Source: Nitrospirales bacterium (GTDB lineage Bacteria; Nitrospirota; Nitrospiria; Nitrospirales; UBA8639). Taken from it: 34,835 bases of DNA. The notes beneath the pieces were generated by a model. It was not told the origin of the DNA. It did not search any database and saw only the letters and a list, made by a program, of their open reading frames with translations. The DNA lies in the NCBI GenBank assembly GCA_021604005.1, contig BQIV01000045.1, forward strand, positions 1 through 34,835, written 5' to 3'. Position 1 is the first letter of the stretch. The number at the start of each line of letters is the position of its first letter. The position numbers were made by a program, and so were the translations under genes. Below, piece after piece: positions 16,231 to 23,220 of the stretch.

Positions 16231-16451
16231 TCCTAGGTTTTTGCATTCTGCCGGGGGTTCGTCCCGGCGGCCGAGTGTATAGATTGTTGCATCCCGAAGG
16301 GTGCACCCTTTGTTGTGAAGGCAAAAGGACCCAAAACCATGAACGCCCAGGCCAGGCTCATCGGATGAGATGAACCCCATTTGGTGGGGCAGGCTAACTC
16401 GCTGCGCTCAAACAAGCCCGCCCAGTATGAGAGGCGTTCACTCAACGGACT
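16231..16451 (+). repeat. Dispersed repeat A, copy 2 (~220 bp)
   Basis: Matches 6507-6696 over nearly all its length, including GGTTCGTCCCGGCGGCCGAG, GGCAAAAGGACCCAAAACCA and CTCGCTGCGCTCAAACAAG. It carries about 30 extra bases (TGTATAGATTGTTGCATCCC and following) in the loop of the central hairpin, so the copies have diverged by an insertion or deletion there. Confidence 0.9.
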
Positions 16452-16497
16452 CTAGCGAAACCTCATCCTTACTCACGGAATGCACATGCCCAATCGA

Positions 16498-16585
16498 ACG
16501 CAAGAACACACGTCAACCGTATGAAAGAGTCGTGGCACGGCTAGAGCCTGCAGGCGTCAGGCCATATGTATTGAGAAAAAGTTAA
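16498..16585 (+). repeat. Dispersed repeat C, copy 2 (long form)
   Basis: The 88-bp segment includes AAGAACACACGTCAACC, GGCACGGCTAGAGCCTG and GAGAAAAAGTTAAC. Its reverse complement is found at 28684-28779 with few differences, and its last 40 bases match 6698-6737. Confidence 0.9.
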
Positions 16586-16630
16586 CATACAATAGCATTT
16601 TTAATTAGATGAGGAAGGGTAAAACGTAAA

Positions 16631-16667
16631 AAGGCCGTTGGCACGTGAACGCCAACGGCCTTGAGAG
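16631..16667 (-). terminator. Rho-independent terminator of the TusA-DsrE2 operon
   Basis: AAGGCCGTTGGC (16631-16642) and GCCAACGGCCTT (16651-16662) form a perfect 12-bp GC-rich stem with an 8-nt loop. On the minus strand the stem is followed by a T-run (TTTTTACG, bases before 16631). It lies 27 bp after the stop of the TusA gene. A weaker use in the other direction is not supported by a T-run. Confidence 0.9.
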
Positions 16668-16688
16668 AGCAGATTAATTGACGGTAAT

Positions 16689-16937
16689 TTACCCGCCAGA
16701 TTTTTTGACGTAGGCTTTGTAGACGTGGACAGAGTTTTCGTCCGCTTCTTCTAGCCCAACCCACTCATGGCCGGTCGTTTCGCACCAGGCCGGCATGTCT
16801 TTTTTAATACCCTCGTCATCCGAGGCCACTTCTAAGACTTGCCCCGGCACGAGTTCCTTAATCTTTTTGGAGGTCATGATAATCGGCATGGGACAAAAGT
16901 ACCCAAGGGTATCGAGTTTGACATCGGCTTCGATCAT
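16689..16937 (-). CDS. tusA: TusA-family sulphur carrier protein
   Basis: The protein is 82 aa. The family core LDTLGYFCPMPIIMTSKKIKEL contains the sulphur-accepting Cys15 in CPMP, and the IF3-C-like alpha/beta fold continues as LVPGQVLEVASDDEGIKKDMPAWC. TusA proteins bind persulphide on this Cys and relay it in tRNA thiolation or in sulphur oxidation/reduction. The size is normal. The gene lies 17 bp after the DsrE2 gene in the same orientation and is followed by a strong terminator, so the two form a closed operon. Pairing with DsrE2 favours a role in cytoplasmic sulphur transfer over tRNA modification. The symbol denotes the family only. Confidence 0.93.
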   Translation of the reverse strand: MIEADVKLDTLGYFCPMPIIMTSKKIKELVPGQVLEVASDDEGIKKDMPAWCETTGHEWVGLEEADENSVHVYKAYVKKSGG

Positions 16938-16954
16938 TGGTGATTCCTCAAACG

Positions 16955-17485
16955 TTAAATGAATAGGTTGACTGAGCCATTTTTTGCTTCAGCAAGATAG
17001 GTCGAGACGCCCGCTAGCTGATCAACACCATCAATCAAGGTATCTTTCGAAATCCCCATCATCCCTAAAGTGGTGGTGCAGGCGATCATTTTGACGCCGA
17101 GGTCTTGTGCGGTTTCCAACAGTTCCGCGATACCGGGCATACGATTGTTCTTCATCACTTTTTTCATCATGTTCGTACCGAGACCACCAAAGTGGAAGCG
17201 GGACAACGGTAGGTTCTCAGTTCCACCCTTATTGATCCACCCAAAGGCCTTACGCATCCAGTCTTTCGCTGAACTGGTTGAGCCTTGTTTACGGATGATA
17301 TTCAAGCCCCAGAACGTAAAAAACATCGTGACTTTCATGCCCATGGCGGCGGCGCCGGTGGCAATAATAAATGCTGCCATGGCTTTATCCATGTCCCCAC
17401 TGAGACAGACAATGGTCACGCTGTCTGGTTTTTTCTCTTTTAACTCTGCGAGCGCTGCTTCGGGCTCGAGTTGAGTGGAATTCAT
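16955..17485 (-). CDS. dsrE2: DsrE2-like (DsrE/DsrF/DrsH) sulphur-transfer protein
   Basis: The protein is 176 aa. It opens with a Rossmann-like SVTIVCLSGDMDKAMAAFIIATGAAAMG, then a hydrophobic VTMFFTFWGLNII and a C-terminal MIACTTTLGMMGI with Cys136, the position of the conserved cysteine in DsrE2. The layout and length match DsrE2 proteins, which are often associated with TusA and rhodanese genes in sulphur-metabolising bacteria and may be membrane-associated. The start has AGGTAGGTGCACC-type sequence upstream. It is the first gene of a two-gene operon with the TusA gene. No rhodanese or Dsr reductase gene is in the window. Confidence 0.9.
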   Translation of the reverse strand: MNSTQLEPEAALAELKEKKPDSVTIVCLSGDMDKAMAAFIIATGAAAMGMKVTMFFTFWGLNIIRKQGSTSSAKDWMRKAFGWINKGGTENLPLSRFHFGGLGTNMMKKVMKNNRMPGIAELLETAQDLGVKMIACTTTLGMMGISKDTLIDGVDQLAGVSTYLAEAKNGSVNLFI

Positions 17486-17652
17486 GGTGCACCTACCTCT
17501 ATAAAGGGAAATATTTGTACCGTTCTCTCATTCGTGTTGCGTATATTGACTATAGTATGGTGTATTTTTTGCTGTCAAGAAATGTGTGGACCTCTCAGGT
17601 TCTCTCTGTATTTGAATAGTGTGGGACGACAGACTATTTTTCAGCTTGGCAA

Positions 17653-18567
17653 ATGATGACCCAACTTGTTGAATGTGTGCCCAACATTAGTGAAGGACGG
17701 GACCCTCGCAGTCTTGATGCCTTAGCAGAGGTCGTGCAAGGGGTCGAGGGCGTTGTGTTGCTTGATCAACATCGTGATCCCGACCACCACCGTACCGTAT
17801 TCACGATTGTGGGAGGGGCAGATGCTGTACTGTGTGCAGTGTATGAGCTTGTTCGTGTTGCTGTGCAATGCATTGATTTGTCGATACATCACGGGGTTCA
17901 TCCGAGAGTGGGGGCTGTGGATGTTGTTCCCTTCATTCCGCTTCAAGGTGCCACGATGGCTGAGTGTATGAATCTCGCAAGGAGCTTGGGAGCGAACGTC
18001 GGCACGGAGCTCGCCATTCCTGTTTTTCTGTATGACCAGGCTTCAGCTCTTACCCCACCACGGCAGTTAGAGTGCATACGACGAGGCGGCTGGGGCGGGT
18101 TGTCGCAGCGAATGGCAACAGGAGGGGAGTGGTGCCCAGATTTCGGACCACAGCAACTGCATGCGACGGCAGGAGCGGTGTGCGTGGGGGCGAGAGATTT
18201 TTTGATTGCCTATAATGTGCTGCTTCACACGAAGGATCTCGCTATCGCACAAGCCATCGCCAAATCCATTCGAACATCTGGAGGAGGCCTTCCCGCGGTG
18301 AAAGCGATGGGAGTGCCCTTACCAAGCCGTGGATTGGTTCAGGTATCAATGAATTTAACGAATTATCGTGAAACTTCACTTTCTGATGCGTATCGTGCGG
18401 TTCAAGAAGAAACCGAACGCTATGGTGTCAAAATTGAGGAAAGCGAACTGGTGGGGCTTGCCCCTCAGGCAGCTATTCCCCTTGAATGTATCAAAAACCT
18501 CAAGTTTAAGCGCTGGAATCCCGACCAGATTTTAGAAACGAGATTGGTACAGGCAGGCCTCATGTAA
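17653..18567 (+). CDS. ftcD: Glutamate formimidoyltransferase
   Basis: The protein is 304 aa, the size of the stand-alone transferase domain. It moves a formimino group from formiminoglutamate to tetrahydrofolate (histidine degradation), or a formyl group in related enzymes. Signatures are VECVPNISEGRD at 6-17, LDQHRDPDHHRTVFTI, and HHGVHPRVGAVDVVPFIP at 79-96, whose HPR His is probably the catalytic base. The N- and C-terminal formiminotransferase subdomains are both present; the cyclodeaminase domain of the animal enzyme is not. Two adjacent ATGs (17653, 17656) are possible starts. No hut genes are nearby, so an orphan one-carbon role is possible. A 6-bp hairpin at 18574-18590 follows. Confidence 0.93.
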   Translation: MMTQLVECVPNISEGRDPRSLDALAEVVQGVEGVVLLDQHRDPDHHRTVFTIVGGADAVLCAVYELVRVAVQCIDLSIHHGVHPRVGAVDVVPFIPLQGATMAECMNLARSLGANVGTELAIPVFLYDQASALTPPRQLECIRRGGWGGLSQRMATGGEWCPDFGPQQLHATAGAVCVGARDFLIAYNVLLHTKDLAIAQAIAKSIRTSGGGLPAVKAMGVPLPSRGLVQVSMNLTNYRETSLSDAYRAVQEETERYGVKIEESELVGLAPQAAIPLECIKNLKFKRWNPDQILETRLVQAGLM

Positions 18568-18636
18568 AGGCTCTTCCTCAGGCAGAGGAATGAGTATTAT
18601 GTGGTCAACATTGATTTTTTCTGGATAGGGGGCACT

Positions 18637-19083
18637 ATGGCAACCGTGGCATTTGATAAGGAAGGTCGGACCGCTCTTCGTGAAAGCAAATTTGGTCATA
18701 TGACCGTTGGGGCTATTATGGAAGAAAATGTGCAGTCTGAAGGAAAAGATGTCAAGGCAGAGTTTGTGGCCTCGCTTATGATGGAAGGGTTTGGGTCCGT
18801 ACCGATTGTTGACGATGCTGATCGCTTGCTCGGGATCGTTTCGGAATTTGACCTGCTCAATGCTGTTCGGAAGGGGCGGAAGCTGGCCGATGTGACTGCC
18901 GGAGAAATTATGACCCCGAATCCTGTCTCTGTGACAAAAGATACCGATGTTCTGATGGTGATTGATGTCCTGCATAACAACCATCTCATTCGTGTTCCAG
19001 TCATTGACTCTGCCGGCCGGTTAATTGGAATTGTGGCGCGACGTGATGTACTGCGCGGCTATCTCCAGATGTCATATATGTAA
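18637..19083 (+). CDS. CBS-domain pair protein
   Basis: From ATG 18637 the product is 148 aa with two CBS motifs: HMTVGAIMEENVQSEG to GSVPIVDDADRLLGIVSEFDLL, and AGEIMTPNPVSVTKDTDVLMV to RVPVIDSAGRLIGIVARRDVLRG. A tandem CBS pair forms a Bateman module that binds adenosyl ligands such as AMP, ATP or SAM. No catalytic domain is attached, so it is probably a stand-alone sensor. AGGGGG lies just before the ATG; the in-frame GTG at 18601 has no site and adds 12 atypical residues. The gene follows ftcD by 69 bp in the same direction and may be co-transcribed. Confidence 0.88.
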   Translation: MATVAFDKEGRTALRESKFGHMTVGAIMEENVQSEGKDVKAEFVASLMMEGFGSVPIVDDADRLLGIVSEFDLLNAVRKGRKLADVTAGEIMTPNPVSVTKDTDVLMVIDVLHNNHLIRVPVIDSAGRLIGIVARRDVLRGYLQMSYM

Positions 19084-19368
19084 AGCCGAAAGATGGACGT
19101 ATCTCGTCGTTCGTGCTAGCGCGAAGTAGCCTCGACGCGCAAGCGTGAACCGTATCTCGTAGAAGAATACATCACGAAAACTCTTCCATACTAAAAACCT
19201 CATTACAGACCCCTCGTATTTCAATATATCTCCTAGGGCCTGCAGCGTATTAGTGTGTGTTTCCATGATCCTGGAGGTTTTTCTCGTATTTGCTAGATTT
19301 CTTTACTCCAAATTCAGTATTTTCTGGATTGCCTCAAATTCAAAATAATCCATTGTGAGTCGAAACCT

Positions 19369-20172
19369 ATGAAGCAATTTTCTCGTCGTATCGTGAATGC
19401 ACCTCTGTTTGAAAGACTTATCATTGGATTAATCCTTGTGAATGGCTTGATCTTAGGAATGGAGACCTCTCCGGACCTTGTTGCGCAATACGGAGATCTC
19501 CTTCATCTGGCCAATCACGTCATTCTTGGCGTGTTTATACTGGAAGCCGCATTTAAGATGCTGGCTCTTGCTCCGCACGTGAGCCGGTATTTTCAAGATG
19601 GATGGAATATCTTTGACTTTTCGGTGATTGTATTTTCCTTGATTCCCGCGACTGGGGAATTTGCGATGATCGCGCGATTGGCGCGTCTCCTCAGAGTGGT
19701 CAGGCTGATTTCCACAATCCCGGAGCTGCGCCTCATTGTCTCAACCTTAGTGAGATCCATCCCCAGTATGGTTCATGTGATGACGTTGATGGGCGTCATT
19801 TTTTACATCTATGCCATCACGGGTTTTCAGTTATTTCATGAGCATGATCCCACGCATTGGCGCTCTTTGGGCATATCCCTGTTGACCTTATTTCGCGTGG
19901 TGACGCTCGAAGATTGGACCGACGTGATGTATACAGCGATGGAACTTCATTCGTTTGCGTGGATATATTTTGTGAGTTTTGTCGTGTTGGGAACCTTTGT
20001 AGTCGTCAACCTCTTCATTGCGGTGGTCATTAATAATCTGGACGAAGCCAAGGCCGAACGGTTGCAAGAACTTGAGGATCCTGTCACGCAGAAAGAAATT
20101 TTGAGAGACCTTCGTGAAACGCAAAAAGCACTGAAGCGTCTTGAAGATCGGTTAGAGCGGGTCTCTTCGTAG
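19369..20172 (+). CDS. Bacterial voltage-gated cation channel (NaChBac/CavAb type)
   Basis: The protein is 267 aa, a single six-helix subunit that would assemble as a tetramer. S1-S3 span about 15-95. S4 (about 100-115) has Arg103, 106, 109 and 112 at three-residue spacing, the voltage-sensor pattern. S5 (VMTLMGVIFYIYAITGFQLF), pore helix and filter T179-L-E-D-W-T-D185, then S6 (VSFVVLGTFVVVNLFIAVVINNL) follow. The C-terminus (about 235-265) is a coiled coil (ILRDLRETQKALKRLEDRLERV), as in NaChBac relatives. Sodium-selective NavAb has TLESWSM; here the second acidic residue and a final Asp resemble the calcium-selective engineered form TLDDWSD. Ion preference is inferred. No strong ribosome binding site is seen. 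Confidence 0.92.
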   Translation: MKQFSRRIVNAPLFERLIIGLILVNGLILGMETSPDLVAQYGDLLHLANHVILGVFILEAAFKMLALAPHVSRYFQDGWNIFDFSVIVFSLIPATGEFAMIARLARLLRVVRLISTIPELRLIVSTLVRSIPSMVHVMTLMGVIFYIYAITGFQLFHEHDPTHWRSLGISLLTLFRVVTLEDWTDVMYTAMELHSFAWIYFVSFVVLGTFVVVNLFIAVVINNLDEAKAERLQELEDPVTQKEILRDLRETQKALKRLEDRLERVSS

Positions 20173-20227
20173 CGCTATAGAGGTTGTGACACGGGTGTGG
20201 TAACAAATCGATGGGAAACCGAAAAGC

Positions 20228-21790
20228 TTATTTACGAGGGAAAAACTTCTCAGTTAATGTTTCCCGCTGTCGGTGAAAGAATTTGGAGGTGCTTGGGCAT
20301 GGCGTTCCAGCTTCTACCCAAGGGTCCACCTTACGGAACCATAGGCTCAATTTATTCGACAAGGGAACGCGTAAGTCTTTGCCTGACGGAGTGAGGCCGT
20401 CGCTGACTGCCCAGAGGGTTCGCGGGTCTTTGTGAAAGTAATAGGTAAATTGCTCGCGATTGAGTGGTGGTCCAACCTCTCCGCCCTTATTCGTAAACGG
20501 TCCCGTGACCTTGCGACATACGTGGATGGCATCCATGCCTTTCCAGTCGATGTTTTGTTCTGCCAATGGTGAGACCCATTCATTGCCGAGATTTGATGCA
20601 TTATGGCACGTTTGGCAAAATGTTGGATTCTGTGGTCTGGCTTCCGGATCAAACTCATACGGAAATTTTTCGATCCCGATGCGATATTGATGCATATCGA
20701 CTATCTCGTCGTGGGTGCCAAGGGCATGACAGGTTGTACACCGGTCATGAGAAAAAATTGGATGCAGCACCGATTTGTAGTAACTGATGGCCTTGGCATA
20801 AATCTTTGTCGGGGCTGACTCCCATGTTTTCTTGCCTTTTGTCACGATGACTTTCACAGTTTTCGGCCATGTTTGTACGCGGACATTATCAAGGTGGACT
20901 CGTGTGAGCAGGGTTCCGCGTTTGCCAAAACTCAGTCGGGTGAGCGGTGCTTCTTCCCCATTGATTGTTAATGTGATGCAGCATTGTTTTTTCTTGACCA
21001 GATTCTGAAGGTCTACGACCTTACTGGGAATAAACGAGGGTTGTAAGGCTGACTTCTCCCAGTATCCCCGCCATGTGAAGGTAAAACTCCCGGAATTCAG
21101 TGTATCGTTGACTGGAAGCCGCCACGTGGTCTTGAGTTTTTTCCCTTTGTGCGATTTCTTGGAGTCTTTGTACCTGACTGAGACCGAGGCTAAGGAAAAC
21201 TGGGGGATGATGGCCCTGGCCTGCTTTCTGGTGTCCAGATGTTGCAAAACCTCGGTGTTGAGGATGTGAAACCGTTGGGCGGCGCGGGCCGGCTCATCAC
21301 TCCGTGTGGTTCCCCAGGCATCCCACCTCTCGCTATTCGGGCGAAGCAAGGTAATGACTCTGGACGCTTTTTTATTCGAAAGCATCAATGCCATGGGGCG
21401 TGGAATTAAGGCCCCATGGTTCGTCGCTTTGGCTTCAATGAGCATAGATTCGGTTTCCGTGCCCTCCTCGGCAATCAACCGGATTCCATATCTTTCGGTT
21501 TTGATTTCATAGGCACCCGGTAATACGGCGACATCGTCTCCCGACGGGGTAGGGAAATATACGGTTTCGTCAATTTCTACTGTTGCGAGTGCGTGGTCTG
21601 TGACCTTGGTGGGCTTCGGTGTCGAACAGGCATACAGAAGTGCTAGACAACTCAAGATGCTTAGGAGCAGTATGTACGACCCCGATGTGTACCTCAGAAT
21701 GTTTCTTGACACGGTGTGACTCAAAAAATAATCCTTCAATCCGTCATTATGTGTGGGAGACGACAGGGGCAACAAGACGTGACGTTGCAC
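20228..21790 (-). CDS. Lipoprotein with two haem-c binding sites
   Basis: Up to 520 aa from the GTG at 21790. A hydrophobic segment ends in a lipobox (LALLYAC, then STPKP), so the mature protein is a lipoprotein. A GTG at 21712 (MSRNILRYTSGSYILLL...) would give a more typical signal length and may be the true start; neither has a clear ribosome binding site. After about 300 residues of probable beta-sandwich with no recognised family come CTTCH and CQTCH, two CxxCH covalent haem sites, with His/Met-rich surroundings (HDEIVDMHQYR, HKDPRTLW) that could supply axial ligands. A further Cys near the C-terminus (HVCRKV) lacks the motif. It is presumably a periplasm-facing electron-transfer protein. 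It is convergent with the channel gene. Confidence 0.8.
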   Translation of the reverse strand: MQRHVLLPLSSPTHNDGLKDYFLSHTVSRNILRYTSGSYILLLSILSCLALLYACSTPKPTKVTDHALATVEIDETVYFPTPSGDDVAVLPGAYEIKTERYGIRLIAEEGTETESMLIEAKATNHGALIPRPMALMLSNKKASRVITLLRPNSERWDAWGTTRSDEPARAAQRFHILNTEVLQHLDTRKQARAIIPQFSLASVSVRYKDSKKSHKGKKLKTTWRLPVNDTLNSGSFTFTWRGYWEKSALQPSFIPSKVVDLQNLVKKKQCCITLTINGEEAPLTRLSFGKRGTLLTRVHLDNVRVQTWPKTVKVIVTKGKKTWESAPTKIYAKAISYYKSVLHPIFSHDRCTTCHALGTHDEIVDMHQYRIGIEKFPYEFDPEARPQNPTFCQTCHNASNLGNEWVSPLAEQNIDWKGMDAIHVCRKVTGPFTNKGGEVGPPLNREQFTYYFHKDPRTLWAVSDGLTPSGKDLRVPLSNKLSLWFRKVDPWVEAGTPCPSTSKFFHRQRETLTEKFFPRK

Positions 21791-22163
21791 CTACTTGAGA
21801 TTAGTGTGTGACAGGTGTTTGCCCATAGGCTCAAGTTTTTAGGCTATTATGTAACTGCATGCCTCACTCTGTTCATGGTGCGTGGCGTTTCTGCCTCATA
21901 AGGCCGTGCCTGTGCTCTTTGTAGTGTACCCAGGGGATTGAAATTTGTGAAGGAGGCTGTGGAAAATAATTGTCAATATACTCGTATTTACATAGCCACG
22001 GCATTTGAGCCATGACCGCTCAATCGTTCGACATATTGTGGAACGCTATGAGTTTCATAGAAAACGCGTAACGATTTTTCACGATACGTCGGATATCAAT
22101 AGGGTATCGACAGAACAAGAATGAAAAGAACAGCCGGGTGTATGAGGAACATATGCTGTGAGT
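21791..22163. other. Intergenic region, nothing recognised
   Basis: I find no gene, hairpin with T-run or repeat shared with the other intergenic regions here. The segment should include the promoter of the haem-c lipoprotein gene and the 3' untranslated part of the VOC operon. Confidence 0.4.
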
Positions 22164-22538
22164 TTATCCTAGTAACGTCAGTACGTTGCCTGATGAGTCC
22201 GTGAAATGAGCGAGCGTTCCGCCCCAATGTTGCCGTTCCGGTGGTTGGACGAATGTAACTCCGTGTGCCATGAGTGTGTGATACGTCGCTTCAATATCAT
22301 CGACCTGAAATGAGATGCCTAGGAATCGTCCAATGAGTTGTTTCCCTTCTGCATCGTCAGCCGCAACACGCTCTATTCCTAACCGGGTTTCCCCAACATC
22401 AAATTCCGCCCATCCGAGATCTGGATTTTTCAATCTGATTGGCAACTGTAAGGTATCTTCATAAAATGTACATGCCGTTTCCCAATCGTCGACGAATATT
22501 CTGATGGTGTGGAGTTTCATGAAATGAATGTTTGTCAT
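22164..22538 (-). CDS. VOC/glyoxalase superfamily protein (second of pair)
   Basis: The protein is 124 aa. It has the paired beta-alpha-beta-beta-beta module of vicinal oxygen chelate proteins: TIRIFVDDWETACTFYEDTLQLPI, WAEFDVGETRLGIE, then GISFQVDDIEATYHTLMAHGV and AHFTDSSGNVLTLL. The metal-ligand positions are only partly filled (E at the end of module one; the usual His near the start is replaced), so lyase activity is uncertain. Its ATG overlaps the stop of the preceding VOC gene in ATGA, so the two are translationally coupled and may form a heterodimer. Confidence 0.88.
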   Translation of the reverse strand: MTNIHFMKLHTIRIFVDDWETACTFYEDTLQLPIRLKNPDLGWAEFDVGETRLGIERVAADDAEGKQLIGRFLGISFQVDDIEATYHTLMAHGVTFVQPPERQHWGGTLAHFTDSSGNVLTLLG

Positions 22539-22942
22539 GCGTGTGGCGGATGTGCATCAAGATCTTGCCCAAACGCAATATCGTATCCATCGAGGTCTTG
22601 AATACCAAACTCCCGGCAACCGTAGGGTTGATTACACAGTTCATAGTCGATTGTGGCCCCACGTTTTTTCAGTTCTTCGTAAAGAGCTGCCGAATCGTCT
22701 ACCCAGAAATACACGTTCCACATTTTGTTCACGATTGTATGGTGGGGAACAATACAATTGGGGTTCTCAACTTGACTCAGCATGAGATGGAACGAGTTCC
22801 GCCACAGAATGCAAAAGCACGGCGGCTCTCCCCAAAACCGTTCGTAGGAAAAGCCCACTTTGTCCCGATAGTAATTCGCAGAGGCGACGACGTCTTTGAC
22901 GAGAAGAATGGGGGCACTGCCAATGATTTTTGCGTTGGTCAT
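22535..22942 (-). CDS. VOC/glyoxalase superfamily protein (first of pair)
   Basis: The protein is 135 aa. GSAPILLVKDVVASANYYRDKVGF and MWNVYFWVDDSAALYEELKKRGATIDYEL mark the two half-modules, ending REFGIQDLDGYDIAFGQDL, which carries the typical F-x-DPDG-type turn (DLDGYDIAF). Such proteins include bleomycin-resistance-like binders, dioxygenases and lyases; the sequence does not decide between them. It overlaps both neighbours by 4 bp (22939-22942 and 22535-22538), placing it in the middle of a tight three-gene translational unit. Confidence 0.9.
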   Translation of the reverse strand: MTNAKIIGSAPILLVKDVVASANYYRDKVGFSYERFWGEPPCFCILWRNSFHLMLSQVENPNCIVPHHTIVNKMWNVYFWVDDSAALYEELKKRGATIDYELCNQPYGCREFGIQDLDGYDIAFGQDLDAHPPHA

Positions 22943-23145
22943 CGTGACTCCTTTTTAGAGGTGCTCTTCAGGAACAGGCTCCCAACCATCATCACCGGCG
23001 GAGGAACGAAAATGTCGACATCAAGCAAAACCTTCAACTCATATTTCAACACACTGCCGGTGAAGAAATAGATAGCAGGCAAGACAACAAGTAATCCAAC
23101 CCCTGCAAGAATATGGTCAGTGATATGAGTTGATGTCTGCCGCAT
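22939..23145 (-). CDS. Small membrane protein, 68 aa
   Basis: The ATG at 23145 has GAAGGA six bases upstream and yields a 68-aa protein with one clear membrane helix (ILAGVGLLVVLPAIYFFTGSVL) followed by a second moderately hydrophobic stretch (PPPVMMVGSLF). The frame can be extended to 23220, immediately beside the stop of the peptidase gene, but that start has no binding site. Its stop overlaps the next VOC gene by 4 bp. I do not recognise the family. Order on the strand is M28 peptidase, this protein, VOC 1, VOC 2. Confidence 0.7.
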   Translation of the reverse strand: MRQTSTHITDHILAGVGLLVVLPAIYFFTGSVLKYELKVLLDVDIFVPPPVMMVGSLFLKSTSKKESR

Positions 23146-23220
23146 ATGTCCTTCTCTACAGAGCCGGAGCAATGAATAATTGTAAAAGCTTTGGAACTCT
23201 GAACCAGGCATTCTCTTCAA

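Larger units (their letters stand above)
15640..16630. other. Repeat-rich intergenic region
   Basis: About 1 kb without a gene. It contains the B (16075-16122), A (16231-16451) and C (16498-16585) repeats in the same order and orientation as at 6390-6737. Further upstream a GCCGTTTC...GAAAC symmetric motif at 15942-15964 echoes those near 6260 and 6980. Leftward and rightward frames inside the A repeat are translations of the repeat. Confidence 0.6.
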
